From positions 29,443,001 through 29,507,000 of the forward strand of contig NC_090697.1 in assembly GCF_040954835.1 (NCBI RefSeq): a stretch of 64,000 nucleotides of DNA. Reading direction: 5' to 3'. The notes beneath the pieces were generated by a model. That model was given only the letters and a program-made list of their open reading frames with translations, did no database searches and was not told the DNA's origin. The position numbers were made by a program, and so were the translations under genes. Below are positions 12,401-24,860 of the stretch, in pieces. This stretch comes from Lepisosteus oculatus (Eukaryota > Chordata > Actinopteri > Semionotiformes > Lepisosteidae). Within the stretch, counting starts at the first letter, position 1; each line of letters starts with the position of its first letter.

Positions 12401-15400
12401 CAGTTGACCTGATTACAAGCTTTTGGATTAGATCTTCATTAATGTGCAGGAGGTGCAGTTTAGCCAGTGCGTTTAAACAACTTAAAACCACCAGCCTGTG
12501 AACACGGAGGACCCTGGGAGGTATCCACGTGAAGAGCTCAGCTCTGATGGAGGCCAGGTGAGCCCCTGCTGCTGTGAGTCTGTAGAGCTGTCGCATGGGA
12601 AGGCTGTACTGAACACTGGGGTGAGGAACACTTTTAGTGCCAACTCATTGTGGTCTTGCTCTCCAGGGAACGCGTCAGTGATGTTGACTGAACAGTGACA
12701 GTGCAGAGAGGGTGGGAGCTGGCCTCCAACCTGTAGCCTCGCGTTTCAGCAGCTCTGTTGTTAGGCCCGGAGAGCCCAGGACGCCCTGCGGCCTTGGAGA
12801 CGAGACCGCGGCGGCTTGTTTGTTGTTCTGCCCGAGCGTTTCTCGGCAGCAGGGCCCGGAAACCCGGAAGCGCGCTTCCTGCTCGCTGGGGGGGAGTGAG
12901 GGCCGGCACGGTTTCTCCTTCCTGCTGCGGAGCCCGAGCAGCGCCGTGCCCCTCGGCGCCCGCTGAAGGAGGCCGCGGGCTAGAGGGGGGCGACAGCTGT
13001 TTCCAGACCGAAGAGGCCCTGGACCGCCAGGCAGTGAGCATCACGAGCTCGAGAGCGAGCTTTCATTTCTGTTAGACCCAGGGCTGGGCTGGGTAGCATG
13101 GACTGGGAGCTGTGGGACACTAACAGTGACGGAGCTGGGTGATTGATGTGGAGGGGATTCCCCTCCGCGCAGGGGACTTTCGCAGACGGGACACACTCGA
13201 ACTCCCTGGGCCCACGCGCACTCACACACGCACGCGCACACGCAGAAGGGATTGTATGAACTGGCGATTTGTCTGGAACCTGCTGGAGTATGAAAAGCTT
13301 CCGTTTCTAAGGATGTTTTGGGGATGCTATATCCTCCCGGGGAGGCGTGACGCGCCCCCCCCCTCCTCGACAAGTGGATTACAGAGGAGACTGAAGCCAG
13401 CCTGCAGCCCTCCTATGGTCCTGTAGGTGCCCAGAGCACAGAACCATAAAGGCCTCCAACAGGAGGAGGCTACTGGGGCTACCTGGGGAGTCTGCCTGTG
13501 ACACCCCAGGGTCCGGGCCAGAGAGTTCCCGGGGGGTGAGGGCACCCCTGATGGCCGAGCCAGGCTGAGCTGGAGCCCTGAGCTGGAGTCTTGCTTCATG
13601 TCCGCCCGCAGCTGGTCCTTCTGGGGGAGCTGCAGTCCCTGAACGAGACGCTCTGGGCTTCCACTTTTAACTGTCCAGGGCCACGCTCGGACTTTTTTTT
13701 CCACCCTTTATTATTTTCTATTCTGTTATTCTTAGCAGAGCAGGATGTTTATGCGAATCCAGCGGAGAAATATGGCTGGCAATAGTGTGTTTATCTTTAT
13801 CCTTAAAGGAAGTTTCTTAAATAGTCACGCTGTGAAGGTCTCTCTCTCTCCTGAGTTATTTCCTCTTGGCTCCGGGCTGTGCAGAGCTCACAGGGAGCAG
13901 CGTTGCAGATCGCTCTTCGCCTCTCGTGCGGGTTGGGTGTCATTGTGCTCGTCTCCGAGTACAGACAACGCCCAGCACCGGTAACCCAGCAGGGAGAAGA
14001 AGGGTCCATCGCAGCTTGGTTCAACAAGCCTGGCAGGAGCCTCTTGCTTCTTCCAGGCAGAAAACGGGGCCAGCGAAGGACTCTGAGGTTTTAGAACAGG
14101 AAAGACCCTGTGCTGTTGCTGCCTCGAACCCCAGTTGCGGCCTCCCTGCCTCTGTTTCCCAGGGGGCTGTGGGGCTCCAGGTATGGGTAGCTCCTTGTGC
14201 TGCTACAGACAGAAGCACAGGAAGTGCAGTTTGAGGGGTGTTTTTGTTTCTGTTGGGCTGTTATTAGAATTGAAAAACTTTAAGATGTGCTCGAAACCAG
14301 CGAATTAGCAGTATTTCTTCCACTCTGGATAGCTAGTGGGAGGTTGAGTATAGACGCCTCCCAACCACAAGACCTCTGCTTCTTTCACATCAGACTGTTT
14401 CTCTGAAGTAGGCCAACATTTTATCTTTGTTTCGGTGCAAGAAAGATGTTCATCTGAATATCCAGATTTTTCCCGGCACTGATCAAAACAAAGCCTCTGG
14501 TTCTAGTTCATAGAATAATAGAAGTTCCCCTTTAATTTAATCTGGTGAAGCTTTCTCACTCCTCCCCCTGTGGTGCAGAATGGTGCTGTGTGTCTCCAGT
14601 GGGGCTGCTGGTGCAGAATGGTGCTGTGTGTCTCCAGTGGGGCTGCTGGTGCAGAATGGTGCTGTGTGTCTCCAGGTGGGGCTGCTGGTGCAGAATGGTG
14701 CTGTGTGTCTCCAGTGGGGCTGCTGGTACAGAATGGTGCTGTGTGTCTCCAGTGGGGCTGCTGGTACAGAATGGTGCTGTGTGTCTCCAGTGGGGCTGCT
14801 GGTACAGAATGGTGCTGTGTGTCTCCAATGGGGCTGCTGGTACAGAATGGTGCTGTGTGTGGGGTTGGGATGCTGGCATAGTGTGTGAAGAAATTATCAA
14901 ACATTAATTTTCCCAGTCGGCTGGCAATGACCCCACACCACACAAGCTCACTCGAGGGGTGACCCGGAGCTGGGCAGGTGTAGTCATGTACACACGGAGT
15001 GCTGGTCTGTGTGCCGCGCACAGGAAACCCTTACTGCTGCGCATTGGGTTCTTGTTTGCGGTCCAGCTGCAAACGAGAGGTTTTTATATCGTGATGGAAA
15101 TGTTTATATTTATATTTGGACTACACTCTCTTAAAAAGCGCCTTTCCCTCGGTGGGTCTCTGGTTCTGGTGTAGATGCCAGCGCTCGGTCTCCGCGGGGC
15201 TGTGGTCTGTGCATCTGCACTTTCTACAACCGGATTGGAAACTAGTCCACAAAGGGAGGCTCTTCCAGCTGCAGGCACGTTAGAAACGGACAGCAGCAAA
15301 CTTTCCCAGCCCCTTATAATCTTGCAGCCCATTTCGGACCAGCAGCATGTGTGGCGCAGCCGGCTCGAGACCCATCGCTGCCTGCGCACGGTGCAGGTGA

Positions 15401-18400
15401 AGCACGTCCCCCTTGCGGGGTCGCCCCAGTGTGACCGGGTGGGGGCAGAGACACCGGTCCGCCACCGAGATCCTTCCCCACGCCGCTGCCAGGTTCCTGG
15501 ACTGGCGGCCCCTGTAGGCCGAGCCCTGAGGCTGGGCAGGTGATCGTCCACCCTCCCTCCTCTGTGTCCGTGTAACACAAGGGGGACAGTCGGGGCACAT
15601 CTGCAGGGCAGTTTCGCTTTCCCTCCCGTCCTCCTTTCTGTTTCATCGCGCTCGCTGCGCTGACAAGTGTCGGCGGTGCTAGTGAACGGGTAGGGCCCGG
15701 AGGAGCGCTAAGGTCAAAGCGCTAAGCGCTAAGGGGCGGGGCCAAAGCGAGGCAGTGGTCTGGGGACAGTCGGCCGCGGGGCTGGGCTGAGAGGGACGCT
15801 GAGGCCAGGGCTGGCGCGCCGTGGTCAGCGCCGCTGGGGAGGCCTGCTCTGTGTGCAGTAATCCAGCGCCGTGCACTGCGCTGCACGCCTACAGCGACTT
15901 TCACAATGACTGCGCTGCAGCCTCAGATGTGGGTTCCCGTCACAGCCCAGCGCTATCAGCAACAGCAGCAGCAGCAGCACAGCTAGGACAGCGGCCTCAG
16001 ACTCCAGCCTTCGCTGAAGACGGAAAGACGCTTTCTTTTGTCTTCCCCTGCTGCGGCTCTCCTGCAACTGAGCTAACCCCCTGCCTCGGAGGTTCCCCTC
16101 GACGCGAGAGCACTGCGCCAGGTCCGAGAGCGCTCCCGAGCAGCGGGGACGTGTCTGCCCCTCTCCGCTCTCTCCTGTGTCCCGTCTCACTGCGCCCCCC
16201 CTCTGCCCCGCAGCTGCGCGTTCCTGCCCTCCTGCGAGATGACCGAGGTGATGATGACCAGCGCCCCCATGGACGATATCCGGCTGAGCCCTGGAAAAGA
16301 CAGGCACTCCTACCAGGTAGGGTCCCTCTCCCCTCCAGACCGGGTCACCTCTTCGCTCCCGTTCCTGTTCCAGAACCGGGTCGGGCTCGCTCGCACCAGC
16401 GGTGTCTCTACAGCCTGGGGCTGCGGGAGGGGTTTGCTGGGCCGAGGTGTTACCCTGAGACACCCTCCCTACCCGTCCCGATCGTCACACTGAGCCCAGG
16501 CCGATGGCCCTGATCTCTGCACGCATCCCTGTGGCTGTGAATTGCAAGAAAGTTCGAAATGGTCTGTACCCCCCTGTTCTTCAGCAGAACTCCTCTGTAC
16601 CAGTTTGTATGGGAGAGCCTGTCCCCGCCTGGGGCGGGTCTGGACATGGCTTCTGAAGCAGTGGGGCTGTGAAAACTGAGTTATGGTTGAAGTGCTGTCA
16701 TTCTAAATGGCTCCTGCCGAGCAGACGCACATTCCCGTCCTTTCCCAGAAGTGGCACTGATGCCCTGGCTGTCCTGTACAAGGTGCCAGAGAGGTTCTGC
16801 TGCCTCTCCGTTGGGGTCTGTCATCCATCTGCCAACAGGTCCTCGCTCTCTCCCTCCCACACTCCCACACCATCTCGCTGGCCTCACATTCTCCACATTC
16901 CACTCGTTTCCCACTGGAGCGACCCCTGGCCCAAACACGCTCACCGGGCCAGGACCCAGAACCGACCGCTGTCTGCATGAGCTCAGCTCCCCGAGCCCAA
17001 ACACACTCGCCGGGCCAGGACCCAGAACCGACCGCTGTCTGCATGAGCTCAGCTCCCGGAGCCCAAACACACTCACGGGCCAGGACCCAGAACTGACTCC
17101 CTCTCTGCAAGAGCTCAGCCCCACCCAGGCCCAAACACACTGCCGGGCCAGGACCAGAACCCCCTCTCTGCATGAGCTCAGCCTCAACCACAGCTTCCTG
17201 GGCCCAAACACACTGCCGGGCCAGGACCAATACCCCCTCTCTGCATGAGCTCAGCCTCAACCACAGCTCCCTGGGCCCAAACACACTGCCGGGCCAGGAC
17301 CAGAACCCCCTCTCTGCATGAGCTCAGCCTCAACCACAGCTCCCTGGGCCCAAACACACTGCCGGGCCAGGACCAGAACCCCCTCTCCACATGAGCTCAG
17401 CCCCACACACACCGCCGGGCCAGGACCAGAACCCCCTCTCCACATGAGCTCAGCCCCACACACACCGCCGGGCCAGGACCAGAACCCCCTCTTCACATGA
17501 GCTCAGCCCCACACACACTGCCGGGCCAGGACCAGAACCCCCTCTCCACATGAGCTCAGCCCCACACACACCGCCGGGCCAGGACCAGAACCCCCTCTCC
17601 ACATGAGCTCAGCCCCACACACACTGCCGGGCCAGGACCAGAACTCCCTCTCTGCATGAGCTCAGCCCAACCACAGCTCCCTGGGCCCAAACACACTGCC
17701 GGGCCAGGACCAGAACCCCCTCTCTGCATGAGCTCAGCCTCAACCACAGCTCCCTGGGCCCAAACACACTGCCGGGCCAGGACCAGAACCCCCTCTCCAC
17801 ATGAGCTCAGCCCCACACACACTGCCGGGCCAGGACCAGAACCCCCTCTTCACATGAGCTCAGCCCCACACACACCGCCGGGCCAGGACCAGAACCCCCT
17901 CTCCACATGAGCTCAGCCCCACACACACTGCCGGGCCAGGACCAGAACCCCCTCTTCACATGAGCTCAGCCCCACACACACTGCCGGGCCAGGACCAGAA
18001 CCCCCTCTCCACATGAGCTCAGCCCCACACACACTGCCGGGCCAGGACCAGAACCCCCTCTCCACATGAGCTCAGCCCCACACACACTGCCGGGCCAGGA
18101 CCAGAACCCCCTCTCTGCCCTCAGCCCCCCTCTGACTTCTTTCCCGCGGGGCTCCAGCAGATGCTTTCAAGTTGTTCACGTTCGACAGGTAGTATCGTTC
18201 TCTGTTACTGCTCACAGCAGCCCGGCCCCTGTGTCTGGACCGCGGACACACCCCGTTATTAACAGTGTTAAGCCAGTTCGTTCGCTGTTCTTTGCTTCTG
18301 CTGGAAAGGAGTGTATTTCACTCCAGGAACAGGACATGCCATTTTACACAGAGCTGGTGGAACGAGCTGCCCAGTCATGTTGAAGCCGATACCCTGGTTT

Positions 18401-21400
18401 CTTTCAAGAAACAGCTGGATGAGATCCTGGGACCGTTTAACTACTATCTACCAAATAGGACTGCTGGACCAAATGGCGTCTTGTTCATAGTTTTCCTGTA
18501 CCTGTTTTGTGGAGCCTGTGTATTTGGCGTCCTGAGCCTGTTGCCTCTCTCTGGGGGGAGGGGGGGCGGTCTCTGCCAGGTGATACCAGGCGCTAAGCAG
18601 ATTAGCAGGTGGCAGGAAGTTAGCAGCTTAATCCCTGAGTACGTGCAGCTTGTCTGCCTGCCTGCTGTGCTGTCTTTTCTTCAGCCTTGTTTTGGAAACT
18701 AGCAAAGAGCAGATATTGTTGTCCTGTTTGTTTTCTCTGCTATTGTCGTCCGTTCATCTTGGCCGGACTTGCATCGGCCGAGAAGCAGGAGATCCTTCCA
18801 CCTTGCTTCCAGAAAAGCAGGCCTCCGTTCGTGTCCGCGTGTCTGCGCCCGTCTCGGGTTTTAAGAGTGCAGTCCGGAGGGCGAGGCGGGGTTCCGGGTT
18901 CAAGCCCCGACTGTGCCACTGACCCTCTTTGCCCTCACGAGAACAGGACAAGTGAGGCACTGTGACTGCTCTGCGTCAGTTCTTAACACCCTCTTTAGAC
19001 TTGACCTCACCCCCTAATCAATCAGGACCACTCTCTAAGGAGCTTGGGGAGACGTGAGCCCACACTTCCGGCTCTAGAGGGAGCTCACAGGAGTCCAGCT
19101 GTCCTGCTGGTGCCGGAGGAGCCCGTTCCTCAGCACCGCTGGACTGTGTTCACACGCATCGCACCCCCTCAGGGCCAGCTGAGGTGCGAGAGTATCCTCC
19201 TCTTGGCTGAGAATCGGGGGGCAGATCAGTGCCCAGCCCCTGATGCGCTCTGATGGGTTTCTGCTCAGCTCCTCTAATCGGATGAGCCCGGGGATGACGC
19301 GCAGCCTAATTCGCCCGTTAGGCTCATCCGTGTCGGAGTAAGACGTCAACGGAGGGCCTCTGCTCAGGCTTCTCGCTAAGTCCCTCGGCTCCAGAGCTGG
19401 TATCCGCTTGCTCCTGAAGTCCGGAAGCCCCCTCCAGACGGAACGGGAGGCTGGAGGCCGCTGCCCTTGCCAGAAGTAGCTCGAACGAACTCGAGGGGGA
19501 GCGTGACGCTGACCGGTACCGGACAGGAGAGAGCACTCCGTCCTGCCCTCTCTCCCTGTCCCGGGACACCGGGTCACTCCAGCCCCCTGCCCCTCCATTA
19601 TGATGTAAACAGAATATTTTTAGACATAATCTTTTTTTTCTGGGAAGACTATCCCCAGCCGGGAAGTTGTCTAACGGAAGGCTTTATTTTCCTGGCCCGC
19701 TCCGTCCAGCTGCGGCAGCGAGTGATGGGAGCAGGGGGGGCTCCGATCTTGAAAACGCAGGAGCGGGCGGAGGGGCGCAGGGGAGGGGGGCTCTGCGGGG
19801 GGGCGATCCGAACGCTCCCGCCCGCGCGATCTCGGACAGCCGGGGGCCCTGCCCTCTCCACCTCCACCGCCACCACCCCTGCCCTCCGCTGCCGAGAGCG
19901 GGAAGCCGGCGGGTTTCTGGGCGTCGCGGGACGGGGGGGGGGGGAGACCGGCCAGGCCCGTTTTGTTGTGTCCCGGGCACGGGCATCCTCCCGGGGAGCC
20001 GAGCTCTGCCTGCAAGAGGAGAGAGAGAGAGGGGCACGGCCCTGGAGCGCCAACCAGCACGCCGCCCGCCCGCTGACAGGGGGCTAATCTGCCCAAGACC
20101 GCCGCCAGCCCCTCGCCACTTCCCCAGCGGGGCGATAATCACCCCCCCCCCTGCTGAAACACGCAAGGGGACCGGCGCAGAGCACTTCACCGCCAGGGAA
20201 GGTGCCAGAGCCGTCCTCGCAGGGCCAGGGCAGTACTGTCAAGTGGACTGCAGCAGCTTTTATTTCATGTCCATCTAGTCCAGTGAGAGGGGCTAGCAGG
20301 GCTTCTCACGGTCCTCGTGTTTCGGGGCTAAACCAGCTGCCCAGTGTAGGGAGGGGGGGCTCCTGATTTCTGCAGTGGGGACTTTGAATAGCTCATTGAT
20401 CCCAGGGTCTCATCCAGCTGTTTCTTGAAAGAAACCAGGATATCCGCTTCAGGCTGAGGGGTTTGTTTCATACTCCCACACCCCTTTGTGTACAGACAGT
20501 CGCCTCCCCCGCCCCCCCCCCGTCCTGACTGACCACAGCTGGGGCGATGGAAACAGCTGGCTGCACGTTCCTAGAGACTGACTGAAGATCTCAGGGCAGA
20601 CTGGGCCTGGCGAAGACCTGACTCTGTCAAAACTCCCTTACAGACCCGTCTCTTCTACAGCTTTTCAGCTGTGCGATGGGGCTTTACTGGGTCAACGGCA
20701 CTCCTGTTTTTTTCCTACTTCCTGTCGAGTGCGCCGGGCGCCTCTGTGCTTAGCGCGGTGTTTATGTGCTTATGGAAAAACACAGCTGCAGCACACAGCG
20801 CAAAAACGCAGCCATGTGGTCGGAAGCTTTTCCCCTCCTCCGGAGTCCTGCCTTCGCTCTCTTGTCCCTTTCTCTGCCTTGTTTGAAAAAGTGACGTGTG
20901 CGAGCGCACATTCCTCTCGAGCCGGCTCGCCCCCGGCCCCTCTTCCTGGCCCCGTCGGTCCGTGATGATTCCCACGCGGTCCGGCCGCTGTCGAGAGGGT
21001 GTGTTCCTGCCCACACCCCTCTCCCAGCGGGGAGCCACCACAGCTGTCCGGCTGTGCGGACGGCTCTCTGCTCCTGCTTTCTCTTCAAAACCTGGGCCGG
21101 GGTTCAACGCTCTCGTGAAGCTCTCTCAAGATGGGAGGAGCGAGGTCGGAGGTCGGAGGTCGGAGGTCAGGGGGCAGCCCTGCAGGACGCCAGGGCTCCG
21201 AGCTCGGCCATGTCCCTCCCAGCCCCCAAACCCCCCCCACCAGCTGCGGTGTCTCTGCTCCCAGTGCCAGGGACAGCGGATGGGACTGGAGCCTGATGCT
21301 TTGTTTCCACTGGGCTGCGTGCCCGGACTCGGAAGACGGAGGTTTAAAAATAGGCTCCAGGATCCCGATTGCGCTGAAGTATGTGCCGCGGCTGCCGTCC

Positions 21401-21707
21401 GCTTCGTCAGCAGCGGTGGGGCTGCGAGGGCGGCCGGCGCCGGGCGGGGGAGTCTCACGCTCTCCCGGGCTTCTCTCCCCAGATCTTCCCCGACCCCTCG
21501 GACTTCGAGCGCTGCTGCAAGCTGAAGGACCGGCTGCCCTCCATCGTGGTGGAGCCCACGGAGGGCGAGGTGGAGAGCGGCGAGCTGCGCTGGCCCCCCG
21601 AGGAGTTCCTGGTCAGCGAGGAGGAGGAGGAGGAGGAGGAGGAAGAGGAGAAGATGAGCCAGGAGGGCGGGAGCCCCTGCCCCCCGGCCCAGGACCTCCA
21701 GCACTAG
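9437..21707 (+). CDS. LBH: LBH, limb-bud-and-heart transcriptional cofactor (three coding exons)
   Basis: Coding exons are 9437-9465, 16214-16316 and 21483-21707; 357 nt give 118 residues plus stop (human about 105). The start MSVCYSQVN in exon 1 was chosen because the donor at 9466 (GTAAGT) leaves phase 2, which fits the acceptor before 16214, and the human protein likewise has a short MSIYF-type leader before MTEVMM. The signature core is complete: IFPDPSDFERCCKLKD, then RLPSIVVEPTEGEVESGE and LRWPPEEFLV. LBH is a small, acidic, largely disordered nuclear cofactor of the Wnt and heart/limb programmes (family knowledge). Odd point: the C-terminus carries 11 consecutive glutamates (residues 90-100, bases 21618-21650) where human has a mixed acidic tail. 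Internal Met 19 (16239) is a possible alternative start. The next gene, LCLAT1, has the same orientation. Confidence 0.95.
10390..10610. repeat. 41-bp tandem repeat in LBH intron 1
   Basis: Five copies of GGTGCCTGTTTCAGGGTCAC followed by GTG and G runs. Sequence from 9466 to 10390 is CpG-rich first-intron DNA with nothing else recognised. Confidence 0.9.
10860..10920 (-). repeat. Possible tRNA-derived SINE fragment
   Basis: The minus strand contains CTCGGGTTCGAGCACCG, a B-box-like motif, preceded by a tRNA-like CTCTAACCGCAGGG stretch. Too short to classify. Confidence 0.3.
11264..11815 (+). mobile_element. LINE ORF2 3' remnant with internal 95-bp triplication
   Basis: The segment encoding RLKELSLFSLEQRRL-like residues, typical of CR1/L2 reverse-transcriptase tails, is present three times (11270-11545). 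A single LPCHVVEADALVALKKELHE-like end follows at 11700-11790. The element is dead. The triplication is a young tandem repeat made from retrotransposon coding sequence. Confidence 0.7.
12018..12372. repeat. 59-bp tandem repeat in LBH intron 1
   Basis: Six units with GGAGCAGGCCGGTTCGTTAC and CACAGCAGGCCCAGTCTGTG; spacing between matching motifs is 59 bp. Confidence 0.93.
12373..14565. other. LBH intron 1, no further feature
   Basis: Mixed GC-rich intronic DNA, with a CpG-dense patch at 12770-12990. No exon-like similarity or mobile element recognised. Confidence 0.45.
14570..14862. repeat. 38-bp tandem repeat in LBH intron 1
   Basis: Eight units of AATGGTGCTGTGTGTCTCCA followed by GTGGGGCTGCTGGTGCAG. 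Confidence 0.95.
14863..16213. other. Distal LBH intron 1, no gene seen
   Basis: CpG-rich toward exon 2, with a CAG microsatellite at about 15958-15985. No coding similarity. Confidence 0.45.
16214..16316 (+). CDS. LBH: LBH coding exon 2
   Basis: The exon follows a pyrimidine-rich acceptor ending CCGCAG. It encodes CAFLPSCE, then MTEVMMTSAPMDDIRLSP and GKDRHSYQ. It ends CAG|GTAGGG in phase 0. MTEVMM...LSP...SYQ is the conserved N-terminal half of LBH. Confidence 0.93.
16925..18118. repeat. 53/73-bp minisatellite in LBH intron 2
   Basis: About 20 units sharing GCCGGGCCAGGACCAGAACC and CATGAGCTCAGCC. A 73-bp form carries an extra CAACCACAGCTCCCTGGGCC. The minus strand is G-rich. Confidence 0.95.
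18336..18480 (+). mobile_element. LINE ORF2 C-terminal remnant in LBH intron 2
   Basis: Encodes WWNELPSHVEADTLVSFKKQ-like residues and LDEILGPFNYYLP. Same family as 652-880. Confidence 0.65.
18865..18960 (+). repeat. Possible tRNA-derived SINE fragment
   Basis: GGGTTCAAGCCCCGACTGTG contains a consensus B box. An A box is not convincing, so this may be a 5'-truncated SINE. The following 1.4 kb of GC-rich LBH intron to 20380 shows nothing else. Confidence 0.35.
20382..20495 (-). mobile_element. LINE ORF2 C-terminal remnant (inverted)
   Basis: The reverse complement carries the same GTGGGAGTATGAAACAA...TTTCTTTCAAGAAACAGCTGG module as 18336-18480. The rest of the intron to 21482 is unannotated GC-rich DNA. 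Confidence 0.6.
21483..21707 (+). CDS. LBH: LBH coding exon 3 and stop
   Basis: The acceptor is CTCTCCCCAG. The exon encodes 74 residues with the near-invariant LBH core, the GAG-repeat glutamate tract and a short tail ending DLQH, then TAG. Confidence 0.96.
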   Translation: MFPDPSDFERCCKLKDRLPSIVVEPTEGEVESGELRWPPEEFLVSEEEEEEEEEEEKMSQEGGSPCPPAQDLQH

Positions 21708-23200
21708 AGTGGGGCTCTCGGGGACACAGAGACACAGCCCTCTCCCCCCTCCCCCCTCCCCCCCCAACACGCGCACAGGCACCCGCGCGCCCGCTCTGTT
21801 GACAGCGCTCTCTGCCAGATCGCTATCGGCCTTCCTGCCCGTCGGCGGAGGGCCGTGTGGGAGGCAGGCTCGCGGTGTTTTTGTCTCTTTCCACCTTTGT
21901 CTGGGGCAATGACTGATCTTCTTCTTTTTTTTTTCGCTCTGGAAAACATGAGAGTTGGGGTTTCTGTTATTGTTTTTCATGTACCGGTTTTTTGTATTTT
22001 TCCAACCACGGCGAGCGCAGGGGGGTTTCTGGCTGACGGCGCGAGGACGGAGGGACAGGTGCCGCAGAAGCGAGCTGACAGCGTGGGGGCTGGGGGGGGG
22101 GCGGCGGCTCCTCCTCTCTCCCGCCCGGCGACGGCACAACCCCGGTCGCCCGCCACCCCCACCCCGTGCTCGTGTTCCCGCCTGTTCCTGCGCGCACAGG
22201 CTCGCTGCGTCGTCCCACTTCCTGTGTCCTTGATGTGGACCAGGTGTCTGGCTCTTGAGGACCCCAGTTTAACAGGGACATGGCGAGACGGGGCAGGACG
22301 GAGCACGGCGGAGGGAAACGGCGCCCTGCCAGCCGGTTTCCACCCCTCCTGCCGGTCGAGCTTGGCGGGCCTGGGAAGCCAACCCGCGCTTCCTGTCCGG
22401 TCAGGCTTCTCGCGGTGTTGGTGCTCCTCCTCCAGCAGGGTGAGAGCGCTCCTCTCTCGCTGGGGGGGGGGGCAGGGAACCGTGGATAAACCAAGCTTCC
22501 CCCATCGCGGGGGACGAGCCGTGCAGGCCCAGTGCCCGCCCCGCGCGCCAGCTGGAGCTCGGCAGGAGGGTGGGACTGGGAGAGGGGCGGAACCCTCCGG
22601 AGCCCGGGGACTCGGAGAGGGCAAACGCAGAACTGGAGGGGGCATGGAAATGGACCGCAGTCGTCGGGGAGGTCGTCCGTGCGAGAGCGTCTCTCCCCAG
22701 GCCCGTCCCGAGCCAACACGTGGACCCATCCACCAGGGCCCACCAAGACCCGACCTCAACGCAACGGGCCGGCTCTGCCGCGGCGCCACCTCCTGGTCAG
22801 GCTGAGTCCGTCTCTCCGGCCCGTTTCAAGCAGAACCTGCCCCCGGCTCTGCGGGCCCTGTCCCCATCGCGCGCGAGGCTGTTGGGGTGACGTGACTGAG
22901 GGGGAGGGGGAGACCGCGGCAGGTGAAACAGATTTTGATGTTTTGCTGGCCTGGGAGCGCCCCCCCCGAGACTGACCGCCGGCCTTCTGTGTAAATGTTT
23001 CACGTTTTCATTGTGGTTGTCTGAACACGGCAAGACTGTATAATTTTTTCTCTCTCTCTCTCTGTGCTATAGTCTGTAGGATTTGTCATTATTTTTCCTT
23101 TTCTGTAAAGCTCAGGGAGAAAGCTGGCATTTTTTCAAACAACATTTCTGTCACGGAGACAGAGACAGTTTGTAAATAAACGGTTGAAAGTGCTTTCCAA
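21708..23200 (+). other. LBH: LBH 3' UTR with polyadenylation signal
   Basis: About 1.5 kb follows the stop and is free of tandem arrays, unlike most of the window. It ends in an AT-rich stretch with AATAAA at 23175-23180. A long 3' UTR is usual for LBH. The cleavage site near 23200 is inferred from the signal. Confidence 0.6.
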
Positions 23201-23869
23201 GGCCGCGGTGTCTCTCTGTCAGTCTGGGAGGAGATCGTCCAGCAGGGCCGGATCTCTTCAGAGCCGAGCCCCAGGGTGTCATTGCTCCTTAAATCGCCCA
23301 TGAGGCCATATAGAACTCTGTATCTTAAGGCCGCAGTGGATTTGGAAACGCCTAGAAAGCCAACAGGCTGCTGCTGCTCTCCAGGACTGGCTGACTTCAA
23401 TCTTGTGTTCGCTCTGGGGGTTTCTTGAGAGTTTGTGTTGTCGCTGTTCAAATGCGAGCGTTTCCTTTGGAGTCTAACATCGTCAAGGCAGTGTGTGAGC
23501 GGGGAAACAGCCACACTGATGTCGGGTTTAGAGAAACACAGACTCCAGTACTGTCGGTGTCAAGATGGACATTTCCACCATGGCACTTCAGATCTTGGCC
23601 TAGGAGGAGCACGTGTACTGTATGTTATAACACAACGTGTCCCAGGGGGAGAGCACCGGAGAACTGGACCTGCTTCCACCCCCAGTTTCTCTCAGGAGGG
23701 TTGGACCCTGACCAGCTATGTGCAGTACCCACGATGCCAAGCAGGCAGGCAGCCCGTTGGGGAGACAGGCCTGTCTCCTTCCTCTTCACCTGCTCCTGCC
23801 AGCCTCCTCGCTCCCACCTCCCTCTGTTGCCCTCTGAGGCTCTGTAGTCCCCTTGCAGGCCGAGATAAT

Positions 23870-24860
23870 AGAGGGGTAGACAGACACAAGGTGGACAGAG
23901 GAGCAGACAGGTGTCGGGTGGACAGAGGCAGACAGACACCAGGTGGACAGAGGAGCAGACAGGTGTTGGGTGGACAGAGGCAGACAGACACCAGGTGGAC
24001 AGAGGAGCAGACAGACGTCGGGTGGACAGAGGGGCAGACAGACACCAGGTGGACAGAGGAGCAGACAGGTGTCGGGTGGACAGAGAGGCAGACAGACGTC
24101 GGGTGGACAGAGAGGCAGACAGACGTCGGGTGGACAGAGAGGCAGACAGACGTCGGGTGGACAGAGGCAGACAGACAGACGTCGGGTGGACAGAGGCAGA
24201 CAGACACCAGGTGGACAGAGGAGCAGACAGGTGTCGGGTGGACAGAGGCAGACAGACACCAGGTGGACAGAGGAGCAGAAGGTGTCGGGTGGACAGAGAG
24301 GCAGACAGACACCAGGTGGACAGAGGAGCAGACAGGTGTCGGGTGGACAGAGGCAGACAGACACCAGGTGGACAGAGGAGCAGAAGGTGTCGGGTGGACA
24401 GAGAGGCAGACAGACACCAGGTTGACAGAGGAGCAGAAGGTGTCGGGTGGACAGAGAGGCAGACAGACACCAGGTGGACAGAGGAGCAGACAGGTGTCGG
24501 GTGGACAGAGGCAGACAGACACCAGGTGGACAGAGGAGCAGACAGGTGTCGGGTGGACAGAGGCAGACAGACACCAGGTGGACAGAGGAGCAGACAGGTG
24601 TCGGGTGGACAGAGGCAGACAGACACCAGGTGTGGACAGAGGAGCAGACAGACACCAGGTGGACAGAGGAGCAGACAGACACCAGGTGGACAGAGGAGCA
24701 GACAGACGTCGGGTGGACAGAGGGGCAGACAGACACCAGGTGGACAGAGGGGCAGACAGGTGTCGGGTGGACAGAGGGGCAGACAGGTGTCGGGTGGACA
24801 GAGGGGCAGACAGACACCAGGTGGACAGAGGAGCAGACAGGTGTCGGGTGGACAGTGTGG
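23870..24860. repeat. 25-27-bp minisatellite
   Basis: About 37 units of GTGGACAGAGGAGCAGACAG plus GTGTCGG or ACACCAG variants. Frames up to 529 codons on + and 418 on - across it are artefacts. Between the LBH poly(A) signal and this array nothing is recognised. Confidence 0.95.

Noticed and set aside
21126-22139. 337-codon minus-strand frame opposite LBH exon 3
   Set aside because: Antisense shadow of the GC-rich LBH exon and 3' UTR; its periodic Leu run is the antisense of the GAG tract.
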